Below, piece by piece: positions 8,091-17,267 of a DNA stretch of 64,000 nucleotides (the stretch's first letter is position 1; each line of letters starts with the position of its first letter). The stretch is taken from NCBI GenBank assembly GCA_905215525.1, contig CAJMQJ010000009.1, positions 26,604-90,603 on the forward strand. The letters are read 5' to 3'. The translations under genes and the position numbers were made by a program. The notes beneath the pieces were generated by a model. That model worked only from the letters and a program-made list of their open reading frames with translations, did not search any database and was not told the origin of the DNA. The DNA comes from an uncultured bacterium (GTDB taxonomy: Bacteria > Actinomycetota > Coriobacteriia > Coriobacteriales > Coriobacteriaceae).

Positions 8091-9188
8091 CTAACGCCTA
8101 CCGCGCTTACCAGTAGCCTTAAAATTCCAAATCGGCTTGAGTCGGCGAATAACATCGACCGTCGGGTCCATGAGCCTCAGTACATCATCCGCAGGCTTAT
8201 ACGCTTCGGGCGACTCATCGAGCGTCGTCTCGCATGCACTCGGACAGTAGATGCCGGCATCGCGCATCTCGTTAACGAACGACCTGGTATCGAGCGTTTG
8301 GAACGCTTTGGTGCGGCTCATCGCACGACCCGTCCCATGCGGCGCCGAGCAGTTCCAGTCCTCGTTTCCCTTGCCGCGTGCAATAACGGCACCGTCGCGC
8401 ATATTAAACGGAATCAGCACCGTCTCTCCCGCATGAGCGCTAATGGCGCCCTTGCGAATCATGCCGCCTTCCGAGATGTAGTTGTGCATGGTGGTAAAGC
8501 CGTCTCCGTCGAGTCGAATTCCCGTACACTCAACAATCTGTGCGACAATCGCCTTGCGATTCTGATTCGAGAAGCGTTGGCAGTTATGCATATCGACGAG
8601 ATACTCGGCAGAAAGATCTCCCACGAGATACTTAAGCTCGTCGGGGATATCTGCCGTGCACGTCTTCTGCGCCAGCGCCTGATGGTGCTCCGCCGTCTGC
8701 TTGCCCATGTTGCGCGAGCCGGTGTGCACGACCAGATATTGGCATCCATCCTCGTCCTCGTCGAGTTCAATGAAGTGGTTGCCGCCGCCCAGCGTGCCCA
8801 TGGAGCGCTCAACCTTGCGTTTATCCTGCAGCCAATCACGCGACTCCATGTCAAAGTCCGCGAGTACGCAGGCAGGATCGCGATGAAGGCTAAAGCCCGT
8901 GGGCACCGCGCGCTTCACATCGCGATTGAACTGAACGAGGTCGTCGCGCGCAATGGTCTCCGCAAGCGGCACACAACACATCCCGCATCCGATGTCGACC
9001 CCCACCAGGCTGGGAATCACTTTGTCGCCCAAGTTTGCCGTAAAGCCAATCACGCAGCCCTTGCCCTTATGGGCATCGGGCATGATGCGGATCTTGGCGC
9101 CTTCAAACGCCGGGCAGCTGGAAATCTCCTCGATCTGCTCCTTGGTTGAATCCTCAAGATTCTCGGCAAAGACTTTGATGTCTGCCAT
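8091..9188 (-). CDS. rtcB: RtcB-type RNA ligase
   Basis: RtcB joins RNA ends bearing 2',3'-cyclic phosphate (or 3'-phosphate) to 5'-OH ends, using GTP and Mn2+. The 365-residue protein shows the family motifs in order: PDAHKGKG (37-44), GVDIGCGM (63-70, metal-binding Asp65 and Cys68), GGGNHFIEL (134-142), HTGSRNMG (155-162), SAHAGE (His252) and SAPHGTGRAMSR (His284, the expected guanylylation site). All metal and guanylate residues appear present. The start at 9188 has CAGGAGAA upstream; a longer frame to 9248 lacks one. It is followed directly by the P-loop-lacking protein gene. In bacteria the enzyme repairs tRNA or rRNA cut by toxins or stress. Confidence 0.93.
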   Translation of the reverse strand: MADIKVFAENLEDSTKEQIEEISSCPAFEGAKIRIMPDAHKGKGCVIGFTANLGDKVIPSLVGVDIGCGMCCVPLAETIARDDLVQFNRDVKRAVPTGFSLHRDPACVLADFDMESRDWLQDKRKVERSMGTLGGGNHFIELDEDEDGCQYLVVHTGSRNMGKQTAEHHQALAQKTCTADIPDELKYLVGDLSAEYLVDMHNCQRFSNQNRKAIVAQIVECTGIRLDGDGFTTMHNYISEGGMIRKGAISAHAGETVLIPFNMRDGAVIARGKGNEDWNCSAPHGTGRAMSRTKAFQTLDTRSFVNEMRDAGIYCPSACETTLDESPEAYKPADDVLRLMDPTVDVIRRLKPIWNFKATGKRGRR

Positions 9189-9406
9189 CGCATTTCTCCT
9201 GTTTTGATCCTTGTAAACCGGAACCAGCCCCAAGCCAACAGAGTGCATGTCACGCCAGCCAAACCGCCGATTTCCGTTTAACCACCTTTCGCCCTATTCG
9301 GGCTCTTATTGCTGCGAATACTACGGTCGCGCGGGCTACAATGAGTCCCAATAACGGGTCTTGTTTTGCATCTCCGGCTGATACCCTGCCGGTGAAAGGA
9401 GACAAC

Positions 9407-10417
9407 GTGGCGAACAGACCAAATCAAAAGCTCAGGCTTCTGTTCCTGCTTAAAACCTTGATGGAAAAGACCGACGGCACGCACGGGCTCACAACGCAGC
9501 AGATCATCGAGGAGCTCGCCTATCATGATCTCGAGGCCGAACGAAAGGCCATCTATCGCGACTTGCAAACGCTTCGCGACTTTGGGCTCACCATCGACCA
9601 GCGCGGCGGCAAGGAATGGGCGTTGGCCTCGCGCCCGCTCGACCTGCAAGAACTCATCATGCTTGTTGACGCCGTGCAGAGTTCGCCGTTTTTGACCGAC
9701 GAGCTGACCGACCATCTCATCTGCAAGCTGCAGAGCCTCGCCAGCCTGGACGAACGCGAGCTGATGCACAAGCGCGTTGACGTGCCTTCGCGCGTGAAGA
9801 TGCAAAACTCCGATGCGCTGCTCAACATCGACTTGATTCAGCAGGCTATGCGCGAAAAGCGCAAGATTCGGTTTCGTTACTTCCACTACGACGCCGCTAA
9901 GCAAAAGGCCTTCAACCATGACGGAAAGACCTACGAGCTTACGCCCGTGCGCCTTATCTACTCCGACGAACTCTATTACATGATTGGGTTTAGGGATAAA
10001 TGGGCCAATGCTGGCTCGGACCATCAACCGTTCACGCCCTACCGCGTCGATCGCATGCTCGACGTTGCGGTGTCCGAGGAGCCCGCGACCAAAGACTCGC
10101 GTATCGCAGGCTATGTGCTCGAAGATCACGTTTCGCCATCGTTTGGCGTCTATGCGGCCGACAAGACCACCGTGGTGCTGGAACTCAACGACCGCGCGAT
10201 GAACCCGCTCATCGACAAGTTCGGACTAGACGCCGTTGTCTTTGAGAACCAGGACGGACGCCTGTTAGCAACTGTCAAAGCACCGCTGTCGCCGCAGTTC
10301 TTTGGCTGGCTACTGCAGCTCAGCACATTTGTTAAGATCGTTCAGCCCCAAAGCGCCATCGATACGTATCTCAAGTACCTTGATGAGACACGAGCGCTTT
10401 ACCAGGAAGACAGGTGA
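9407..10417 (+). CDS. WYL-domain transcriptional regulator
   Basis: An N-terminal winged helix (about residues 1-70, AERKAIYRDLQTLRDFG) is followed by a WYL domain whose core reads RKIRFRYF, then ELTPVRLIYSDELYYMIGF. A C-terminal WCX-like part ends the protein. WYL regulators often sense nucleic-acid or nucleotide ligands and control DNA-damage or defence genes. The chosen start is GTG at 9407 because AAAGGAGA lies four bases upstream; an ATG at 9341 lacks such a site. The helicase-nuclease gene begins eight bases after the stop, so this regulator probably controls it or itself. The gene diverges from rtcB. Confidence 0.85.
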   Translation: MANRPNQKLRLLFLLKTLMEKTDGTHGLTTQQIIEELAYHDLEAERKAIYRDLQTLRDFGLTIDQRGGKEWALASRPLDLQELIMLVDAVQSSPFLTDELTDHLICKLQSLASLDERELMHKRVDVPSRVKMQNSDALLNIDLIQQAMREKRKIRFRYFHYDAAKQKAFNHDGKTYELTPVRLIYSDELYYMIGFRDKWANAGSDHQPFTPYRVDRMLDVAVSEEPATKDSRIAGYVLEDHVSPSFGVYAADKTTVVLELNDRAMNPLIDKFGLDAVVFENQDGRLLATVKAPLSPQFFGWLLQLSTFVKIVQPQSAIDTYLKYLDETRALYQEDR

Positions 10418-10424
10418 TGTTGAC

Positions 10425-13400
10425 ATGAATATGACCTCCGAACTCATCGCGTCACTCGACCGACTAAACCCCGAACAGCGCGAGGCGGTCGATTATCTGG
10501 ATGGCCCGCTGCTTGTCATCGCTGGCCCCGGCACTGGTAAAACGCAACTGTTAAGCCTGCGCGCAGCGAACATCCTCGCCAAGCGCGATGCCGCCCCGCG
10601 CAACATCCTCTGCCTCACCTACACCGAGGCGGGCGCCGAGGCCATGCGCAAGCGCCTGATTGAGCTAATCGGCCGCGACGCCTACGGCATCGAGGTCAGC
10701 ACATTCCACGGATTTGCCAGCAGCATCAGGTCGCGCCATCCCGAGTACTTCGTGCGCCCCTCGACCGACACGCTCGTCACTAGCTTGCACCAACAGGAGA
10801 TCTTCGACCGCCTGCTCAAATCGCTTCCCCTTGGATCGCCATTGGGCGGAGGGTCGCCCGATATACCCGCACAAAACATCGGCAAGATGATCGGCTTTGT
10901 CTCCAAGACCAAGCGCAGCGGTGTGAATTATGACGTGCTGGGCGCCATCGCGCAGCAGAATATCGATGCCGCAGCCTGGCTCACCGAGCATTCCGATCTG
11001 CTTACACTTGTCTGCGGAAGAGCAAGCGCTGCGTTGGCCGAACGCTTTGAGGAAGAGGTCGAGCGCGTCTGCGGCATGGCACCCACATCGCTCACCCGCC
11101 CAATCGACTGCCCTGCCGGCACGTACGTGCCCTATATCCTTGAGCTGCGCGATACCGTTCGCCGCACCGAGCTCATCGACGAGAAGGGCAAGTCCTCGGG
11201 ATACACCAAGGTGCGTGACGCCTTCTTTGGAGGCAGCAACTCTCAGGGGCGCACGTTCAAGATTGCCGAGCAGAGCGAGCGACTTAAGGCTGCTTGCGAC
11301 GTTGCGCATCGCTACCAGAGCGAGCTCGACCAGCACCATCTCTACGATTACGACGACATGATCGGCGATTTTGTTGACGCCGTCGAACACAATGACGCGT
11401 TGCGCCAAGTGCTCCAAGACACCTATACCTATATCCAAGTTGACGAGTTCCAGGACACCAATGGTGCCCAGATGCGCATCATCGAGCTGCTCTGTGACGG
11501 CGTTGATGCGCCCAACATCATGGCCGTCGGCGATGACGATCAGGCCATCATGCGTTTTCAGGGTGCCACGATCGAATGTGCCAACCAGTTTGCGGCCGAG
11601 TTTTCGCCCCGGAGCATCGTGCTCAAGACCAACTATCGCTCCACGCCCGCCATCGTTGAGCTTGGTCAAGCTATCGCACGACAAATTGAATATCGCCTCG
11701 ACGCCAGCTCGAACAAATCGATCGTGGCGTTTAGGTCCCAAGGTGATCAAGTCGGCTTTAGCGAGAACGTCTACACAGGCAAAGCCGAGGAATACGCCGC
11801 CGTCGCCGCGAGCATTAAACAGAGGATTGATGCTGGCTACCTCAATGACTGCGAGGATCCCGATGAAGGAATTGCAGTCATCTCTGCCAAGCATGCCGCC
11901 CTGCGCTCTCTCATCCCCTTCCTCGTTAAGGAGAACGTGCCGTTTTCCTATCGCGAACGACAGAATCTCTTTGCCTCCGAGCGCATGCAGACGACGTTGG
12001 CACTGTTGCGCTGCGTTACCGCGCTTGCTCGCGGGCAGCAGGAGCTCGCCAGCAGCCATCTTCCGCAGATTGTCTGTGCCGCCGAGCTGGGCGGCGACCA
12101 TCCATCGTCCGTGACGTTTGCGCTCAGCGCCAAGCGCGAGCATCGCGGCGACTGGATGGCCGCCATGCGCGAGAGCAATAGCGCCCGCGTTAAAGAGCTG
12201 CACGACGACCTTATGCAGTGGGCGGCCGAAGCCGGCGCCTCCCCGGTCAGAGCGCCGCTCTTTAAGATTGTCGAACGCAGCCTTGACTATTACCGGAATC
12301 GCAAAGATCAAGATCCGCTGGGCGCCGCCGAATTCAATGCCGGCATCCGCGCCTTGCTTGCCTTTGCTGAGGGGGAGATGGGAGACGCGCGCCGCATGGG
12401 ACGCACGCTTCGCCTGCCCGATATTGTCGACAAGCTCGATGCCGCTCAAAAGTTTGGCGTGAGTATCGACGCATCGATCGACCTCGGCACGCCGGGAGCT
12501 GTTCGCCTTACCAGCGCCCATAGCTCTAAGGGCCTGGAGTTCGACTGCGTCTACCTGCTCGATGCTGACGACTCCACTTGGCACAAAGGCGCCGGCGGCA
12601 TGAGCTTGTACCCGTCCAACCTGCTTATTCGCGATGAAAAGGATGATGACGACGCGCGCCGTCTACTGTTTGTCGCCATCACGCGCGCTAAACGACACCT
12701 CGAGCTGCACCGCGCCGGCGGGTCAGCACTGCAGGAGCTCACGGGGCTTATCGACTCTTGCGAGGTTTCTGTTGAAGCAGACCAGCTCAGCGTTGCAATC
12801 GAAACCGAGTGGCGCGACAACTACGTGTTCGATACGCCCGAGCTCCGCGCGCTTCTGGAGCCTCACACCGACGTGAAGTTTCTCTCTGCCACAGCGCTCA
12901 ACAACTTTGTGACGTACGAGCCTGGATGCGCAAATAGCCAGCACTTCCCCGAGAAGCAGATTGTGCGCCTGCCCACGGCGCCCACGATCCAAACCGAATT
13001 CGGCACCCTCGTTCACGCGATGTTCGAGGAAATCGTTAATCGAATGGCAACCGATGGCGAGGCGGCGATTGAAACGATTGAGACCGAATACCGCCAGCAG
13101 ATTTCGTGGCTCGATTTTGCCCCCGAGGACGTCCATCGCTATTCGGAGCGCTTCGAACGCATTTGTCGTGCATTCGTCCCTTGGCTTGTCGAGCACGTGC
13201 GCGGCTACCGTTGCATCACGGAAGCGAACATGCAGTGTCTAACCGCCGATGGAACCCCGCTCTTCGGTTTTCTTGATCTGCTCCTCGTTGACGATGCAGC
13301 TAAAACGGTGCAGATTGTCGACTACAAGACCGGCTTTGGCACAGAAGTGCCCGCGGGCTACCATCGTCAGCTCAAGTTCTACAAACTGCTGGTCGAGACG

Positions 13401-13712
13401 TCGACAGAGTTTAATGGCTACACCGTCACTTCCATGGGCGATTACTATGTCGAGCCCGACAAGGCAACGAATGAGCTGCGTCCGCCGTTCTCGACAACCG
13501 CCAGTGCCGATGACATTACCGAGCTCGAACAGCTCATCGATGCTGTATGGAATCGCATTGAGCGCGGCGCCTGGGATACCAGCGCTTTTGAGCAAAGCGA
13601 TGTCCACAAGCTTGCGATTGAAGAGCAGAAGAGCTGTCGCAAAAAAGCCGACAAGACCGAGGTCATGCAAAACGCCTACGAGCACTGGCTTATTGAGAAC
13701 TCCAGAATGTGA
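10425..13712 (+). CDS. UvrD-family helicase with C-terminal PD-(D/E)XK nuclease
   Basis: This 1,095-residue protein combines a superfamily 1A helicase with a RecB-like nuclease. Helicase motifs run in order: LNPEQREAV (Q motif), AGPGTGKTQ (Walker A, about 33-41), VDEFQDTN (Walker B), GDDDQAIMRFQGA, NYRSTPAIV, HSSKGLEFD and FVAITRAKRHL. Near the C-terminus LVHAMFEEI, GFLDLLL, IVDYKTG and QLKFYKLLV match the PDDEXK_1 nuclease pattern. Such enzymes process double-strand breaks in recombination or act against foreign DNA; the single-chain layout resembles AdnB/AddA-like proteins. The start at 10425 is preceded by GGTGATGTTGAC. It is coupled to the WYL regulator upstream. Confidence 0.88.
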   Translation: MNMTSELIASLDRLNPEQREAVDYLDGPLLVIAGPGTGKTQLLSLRAANILAKRDAAPRNILCLTYTEAGAEAMRKRLIELIGRDAYGIEVSTFHGFASSIRSRHPEYFVRPSTDTLVTSLHQQEIFDRLLKSLPLGSPLGGGSPDIPAQNIGKMIGFVSKTKRSGVNYDVLGAIAQQNIDAAAWLTEHSDLLTLVCGRASAALAERFEEEVERVCGMAPTSLTRPIDCPAGTYVPYILELRDTVRRTELIDEKGKSSGYTKVRDAFFGGSNSQGRTFKIAEQSERLKAACDVAHRYQSELDQHHLYDYDDMIGDFVDAVEHNDALRQVLQDTYTYIQVDEFQDTNGAQMRIIELLCDGVDAPNIMAVGDDDQAIMRFQGATIECANQFAAEFSPRSIVLKTNYRSTPAIVELGQAIARQIEYRLDASSNKSIVAFRSQGDQVGFSENVYTGKAEEYAAVAASIKQRIDAGYLNDCEDPDEGIAVISAKHAALRSLIPFLVKENVPFSYRERQNLFASERMQTTLALLRCVTALARGQQELASSHLPQIVCAAELGGDHPSSVTFALSAKREHRGDWMAAMRESNSARVKELHDDLMQWAAEAGASPVRAPLFKIVERSLDYYRNRKDQDPLGAAEFNAGIRALLAFAEGEMGDARRMGRTLRLPDIVDKLDAAQKFGVSIDASIDLGTPGAVRLTSAHSSKGLEFDCVYLLDADDSTWHKGAGGMSLYPSNLLIRDEKDDDDARRLLFVAITRAKRHLELHRAGGSALQELTGLIDSCEVSVEADQLSVAIETEWRDNYVFDTPELRALLEPHTDVKFLSATALNNFVTYEPGCANSQHFPEKQIVRLPTAPTIQTEFGTLVHAMFEEIVNRMATDGEAAIETIETEYRQQISWLDFAPEDVHRYSERFERICRAFVPWLVEHVRGYRCITEANMQCLTADGTPLFGFLDLLLVDDAAKTVQIVDYKTGFGTEVPAGYHRQLKFYKLLVETSTEFNGYTVTSMGDYYVEPDKATNELRPPFSTTASADDITELEQLIDAVWNRIERGAWDTSAFEQSDVHKLAIEEQKSCRKKADKTEVMQNAYEHWLIENSRM

Positions 13713-13733
13713 CAAAGGGACAGTCCCTTTGTC
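13711..13733. terminator. Perfect short inverted repeat between converging genes
   Basis: GACAAAGGGAC and GTCCCTTTGTC (11 bp each) flank a single base. The left arm includes the helicase stop codon. There is no clear T-run, so termination is likely but not certain. The GGGACAG/CTGTCCC core is related to the dispersed hairpin repeat found elsewhere in the window. Confidence 0.5.
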
Positions 13734-13736
13734 GCA

Positions 13737-14600
13737 TTATTCGATGACAGTGTGAGAGTTCTGCTTGCGCATGGTGGCGAGCATGTGTTTGGGGACGGCG
13801 TGGACCATGCAGCTGCCGATGGTCGCGCTCGCGGCGGCCTTGGCTGCATCGCTAGCGTTTTTGGTCGCGTAGCTGTGGCGGAAACGCTTGAGCATGGCGA
13901 TATCGTTGCCGCCGTCGCCGTAGACCGCGACCTCGTCCTCGGCAATACCGTAGTAGCCCGCTAGCCAGGCCACGCTCTCGCCCTTGTTGCACGCCACGTC
14001 CGTGATCTCGAACATCACTGGGTCGAACGGCGCGTTGACCACGCGGTTCGATCGCTCGGCCAAATATGCCTTAAGGTCGCGCTCCAGCTCGGGCGAGGTC
14101 ACGCGACAATTGATCTTGCACACATCGTGGCGCAAGATGTCGCCGATCGACTGGTCGAAATACTGTTCCTCGTGATAGCCGCCACGTGCACGCATGCCAC
14201 GCATCACGATACGCTTGATGGGGCTGTCCTTTTTAAAGCCCGCCTGATGCATCTCGAACGATCCACTCGAAAACATGCCATCGGGCGTAGAACAATCAAA
14301 ACAGATATCCGGAAACTCCTTGAGTAGCTCCTCAGTGACCTGCGGATCGATGGTCCAAGTCTTGAGCACCTCGCCATGGCTGTCGCGCACGATGGATCCA
14401 TTGGAGCAGCAGGCGTCAAGCGCCAAGCCCGTAAAGCCATGCTCGCCGATCGGCAACGTCGAGCGTCCAGTCGCGGGAACCACGTGCAGGCCAGCCACAG
14501 CCAGCTCGCGAATGGCGCGGCGGATGGTCCCATCCGCCTCGTGCAGGGCGTTCAGCAGCGTTCCGTCTAAGTCACTCGCGAACATCTTGATCATGGACAT
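13737..14600 (-). CDS. HAD-superfamily phosphatase, Cof type (IIB)
   Basis: The protein starts MSMIKMFASDLDGTLL with the HAD nucleophile motif DxDGT, and has the late acidic motif YGDGGNDIAML and a conserved Lys in KGESVAWL. This is the Cof-like IIB class that dephosphorylates sugar phosphates or flavin-type compounds; the substrate cannot be read from sequence. Two ATGs six bases apart (14600 and 14594) could start translation; AAGGAG lies four and ten bases upstream respectively. Both the ribosome site and the start lie in the 3' arm of a 22-bp perfect inverted repeat, discussed separately. The MFS gene lies upstream on the same strand. Confidence 0.85.
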   Translation of the reverse strand: MSMIKMFASDLDGTLLNALHEADGTIRRAIRELAVAGLHVVPATGRSTLPIGEHGFTGLALDACCSNGSIVRDSHGEVLKTWTIDPQVTEELLKEFPDICFDCSTPDGMFSSGSFEMHQAGFKKDSPIKRIVMRGMRARGGYHEEQYFDQSIGDILRHDVCKINCRVTSPELERDLKAYLAERSNRVVNAPFDPVMFEITDVACNKGESVAWLAGYYGIAEDEVAVYGDGGNDIAMLKRFRHSYATKNASDAAKAAASATIGSCMVHAVPKHMLATMRKQNSHTVIE

Positions 14601-14649
14601 GCCTCTCCTTCGTCTGCCCGATATTGTAGACGAAGGAGAGGCATGTCCA
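14594..14649 (-). promoter_or_regulatory. 22-bp perfect hairpin covering the HAD gene ribosome site, with an embedded promoter
   Basis: Positions 14594-14615 and 14628-14649 are exact reverse complements around a 12-base loop. On the minus strand the 3' arm carries AAGGAG and the ATG of the HAD gene. A candidate promoter sits within the structure: TTGGAC at 14650-14645, 16 bases, then TACAAT at 14628-14623. Transcripts from it would begin near 14616 and lack the 5' arm, whereas readthrough from the MFS gene would contain the whole hairpin and hide the ribosome site. Confidence 0.6.
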
Positions 14650-14709
14650 AACAATGCCGTCCCGGCGCGGCGTACCACCGCCTTCACAAATTCACGGTGC
14701 CCCAGCGCG

Positions 14710-15972
14710 TTAAGACAATCGCCGCAATCGATTTTTCAGCCGATAAAACAGAGCCGTCGTCAACGTCAGCACCGCCAACATGGCTGCGAATACAATCGCC
14801 GGTGTCCATCGATCATATGCAACCCCGTACGTCAATTGGCCGATAGGTATTGCGCAGGAAAGGACCATGTAAACGACCGAAAGCACTTTTCCGCAGAGCT
14901 CAGTCGGCGCTGCCCGCTGAACAAACGCGATGATTTCAACCGACGCAATGCTCGCCCACACCATGACCCATGCCGAACCAACCACAAACACGGTGAGCAT
15001 GCATGCATCTGCGCCGAACAGTAGCGTGACAATGATCGGTGCGACTCCAAAACAGATCATCGCAACATATCGACATATGCCATTGAAAGAAAAACGATGC
15101 GGCCAAATGCCGACCAAGCCACTGCCGGCAAGACCACCCAAGCCCATAGCCACCTCAACTATCCCAACGCAGGACGATTGCATGCCGAGATGCTTTGTAA
15201 CAATAATGGGAGCGCCAATCATTAGCCCAACCAACGCAAGGTTCAAAACTGCCGCAAGCAAAATCACAGCGACCAATAATGCATTTTGCAACAGATACCG
15301 AATCGACTCCCGAAAATCGTTTCGGCATGTCGTACGAGTCGCGCCGTCTCCCATCGTTTCAAATGAGGCATTTTGCTTGAGTACGCCACCAAACAACAGA
15401 GCTGAAATCGCAAACGCCACCGACGCGGTTGTGCAAAGAGCATCGATGCCAAAGTACCCATAGACTGCCGTCCCGACCACAGGGCCCAAGATATTGCTCA
15501 CCATGGTCATCTGCGAAACCAATGCAGTGGCCCGCTCAACCTTCTCTTCACCCGCCATGCGCACCGTCTCAATTTGGAGCATTGGCTTCAGCAGCGATTG
15601 AGAACCATATTGAACACAAAGTATCGCTACTACGACGACCGCAAGAGGCAATGAGTGCTTCATGGGGATAGACAGCAGTGATGCAGTCATCAGAGCAATG
15701 CCGAGGGACACGAGGACCTCGCGATGTCTTCCCCTATCCGCCAAGATTCCGCCAACCGGAGTTGCAAGTACGCCGGGTATGAACGCTATCGCCGCGACGA
15801 CGCCATATAACGTTGACGATCCACTGCGATCGAACAAGTAAAGTGGATACGCAAAGCACAGCGCCGACAGCATCGAATACGTGCACAGCTGCGCAACCAG
15901 AAGTTCCGCGAGCCTGATTGACCGCACTGTTTTTGATTTCAACGAGACACCGACGTCTCTCAGCCCAGCCAT
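14710..15972 (-). CDS. MFS transporter, probable drug efflux
   Basis: The 420-residue protein has about 12 hydrophobic segments. Early on, LYGVVAAIAFIPGVLATPVG and GGILADRGRHREVLV give the loop 2-3 motif of the major facilitator superfamily. A long central loop (about residues 190-215) splits two six-helix halves. The start at 15972 is preceded by a G-rich stretch (GGGGGTGGGCTT). It lies downstream of a TetR gene on the same strand, and two palindromic operators lie in the gap, the usual layout of a self-regulated efflux cassette. The exported compound cannot be told. Confidence 0.82.
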   Translation of the reverse strand: MAGLRDVGVSLKSKTVRSIRLAELLVAQLCTYSMLSALCFAYPLYLFDRSGSSTLYGVVAAIAFIPGVLATPVGGILADRGRHREVLVSLGIALMTASLLSIPMKHSLPLAVVVVAILCVQYGSQSLLKPMLQIETVRMAGEEKVERATALVSQMTMVSNILGPVVGTAVYGYFGIDALCTTASVAFAISALLFGGVLKQNASFETMGDGATRTTCRNDFRESIRYLLQNALLVAVILLAAVLNLALVGLMIGAPIIVTKHLGMQSSCVGIVEVAMGLGGLAGSGLVGIWPHRFSFNGICRYVAMICFGVAPIIVTLLFGADACMLTVFVVGSAWVMVWASIASVEIIAFVQRAAPTELCGKVLSVVYMVLSCAIPIGQLTYGVAYDRWTPAIVFAAMLAVLTLTTALFYRLKNRLRRLS

Positions 15973-15985
15973 AAGCCCACCCCCT

Positions 15986-16006
15986 ATACATACCACTAGT
16001 ATGTAT
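15986..16006. promoter_or_regulatory. TetR-type operator 1
   Basis: ACATAC-CACTA-GTATGT (15988-16004) is a perfect 6-5-6 palindrome, extended by AT on each side. It lies 14-34 bases upstream of the MFS start, where a bound repressor would block transcription. Confidence 0.7.
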
Positions 16007-16052
16007 TTAATGACTTGAAAAGGGCAGCCGTGGCTACCCTCACAAATCAATT

Positions 16053-16069
16053 ACATACCGTTGGTATCT
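16053..16069. promoter_or_regulatory. TetR-type operator 2
   Basis: ACATAC-CGTTG-GTATCT repeats the first operator with one mismatch. It lies just downstream of the tetR stop codon, 65 bases from operator 1. Confidence 0.6.
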
Positions 16070-16072
16070 ATA

Positions 16073-16735
16073 TTACCACCCGGCGCGGTCCCATACGCCC
16101 CAAATCTGCGCCGTTGTCTGAAGCACTTCATTACCCAAATCGAGCCCCACCGCGGCAGCCATCTGCGCCAAACATTGTGCGCGAGCGAGCATTCGCTCCT
16201 TGGGCTCGAGCGGACGGAACAATGGCAGCAGCCAAAGATTCGCCAACAACGATACGGCCTCCGCCGCTTCGCGCGGGCATTCGCACGCAATGGAGCCGTC
16301 GGCGATGCCCTCCTCGATCACTGGCAAGAGACAGCCATCGGCCGACTCGTCAAATGAGCCCTGGTACTGCATCGCCAGTAGGCGCGAGCTTTTTACCGGA
16401 TCTGCTGCAGGACGCATACGTGCCCATAGCTCAATTTGTGGAACAACGGACTCGGGAGCGTACAGTCGCTTGAGCTTTTGGGCTCCGGTCATATTACCGA
16501 CGCCAAGCATCGAGCGGCGGTGCTCAACAATCGGAGTCATCGCCCGATCAAACGCGGCGTTGAAAATCTCTTCTTTGCTCTTGAAGTGATGATAGACAGC
16601 GCCCTTGGTCATGCCGTCGAGACGGTCAACGATATCTTGAATACTCGTCCCCTCATAACCCTGTGCGCAGAATAGCTCCAGTGCCGCGTCGAGAATCTTC
16701 GCGACCGTCTCCTCGGGATATTTATTGCGACCCAT
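16073..16735 (-). CDS. TetR-family transcriptional regulator
   Basis: The first 60 residues form a typical TetR DNA-binding domain: ETVAKILDAALELFCAQGYE, then TSIQDIVDRLDGMTKGAVYHHF with the recognition helix and FxSKEEIF following. The remaining 160 residues are the ligand and dimer domain. It heads a two-gene unit with the MFS transporter, and palindromes in the intergenic space are its probable targets. The start at 16735 is chosen by family alignment; its ribosome site is weak, and a start at 16771 is possible. Confidence 0.85.
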   Translation of the reverse strand: MGRNKYPEETVAKILDAALELFCAQGYEGTSIQDIVDRLDGMTKGAVYHHFKSKEEIFNAAFDRAMTPIVEHRRSMLGVGNMTGAQKLKRLYAPESVVPQIELWARMRPAADPVKSSRLLAMQYQGSFDESADGCLLPVIEEGIADGSIACECPREAAEAVSLLANLWLLPLFRPLEPKERMLARAQCLAQMAAAVGLDLGNEVLQTTAQIWGVWDRAGW

Positions 16736-16809
16736 AATCCGCCCATCCGCAACGCAAGTCTTGTGCCTCATTGCAGCATTTTAACGTTGCGGATGGCAGA
16801 CGGTCGATT

Positions 16810-17148
16810 CTACACCGCGGCCGGGCCGTGTTCGCCGGTGCGAATGCGGATGACTTCTTCGACCGGCTCGACCCAAATCTTGCCGTCTCCAACGGCACCG
16901 GTGCGGGCGGCGTTGCAGATGATGTCGACAATGCCATCGACGTGCTCATCGGCGCAGATAAGGGTGAACTGCACCTTAGGGATCGTGTTGACAAGCAACT
17001 CGTTGCCGCGCACGTATTCCTTCCAGCCATGCTGCGCGCCGCAGCCCTGCACCTGGTTGATAGTCATGCCGCGAACATCAGCAGCAAACAGCGCATCTTT
17101 GAGAACCTCAAGCTTCTCCTGGCGCACGATAGCCGTAATTTTCTTCAT
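16810..17148 (-). CDS. glnB: PII nitrogen-regulatory protein
   Basis: The 112-residue protein is the size of PII trimers that report nitrogen and energy state and block AmtB. MKKITAIVRQEKLEVLKDAL opens like the family, and TGAVGDGKIWV and VIRIRTGEHG match the C-terminal signature. The T-loop (about 37-55, GWKEYVRGNELLVNTIPK) has Leu at position 51, where the modified Tyr normally sits, so uridylylation or adenylylation at that site seems impossible. It follows amtB on the same strand after 212 bases that hold a long hairpin. GAGAGGAAT precedes the start. Confidence 0.88.
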   Translation of the reverse strand: MKKITAIVRQEKLEVLKDALFAADVRGMTINQVQGCGAQHGWKEYVRGNELLVNTIPKVQFTLICADEHVDGIVDIICNAARTGAVGDGKIWVEPVEEVIRIRTGEHGPAAV

Positions 17149-17267
17149 AGTGAATTCCTCTCTTCAATAAAAGAAATGAATTGTCCTTCACATGGCACGG
17201 GTTTTCCAGGTGCCGCAAACCAACCTCAGAGATCAATAAGTTCAACTGACTGGTCTTAGCAGGTTTA

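Noticed and set aside
10665..12584. 639-codon open frame antisense to the helicase-nuclease gene
   Set aside because: No recognisable motifs or ribosome site; the + strand carries all helicase motifs.
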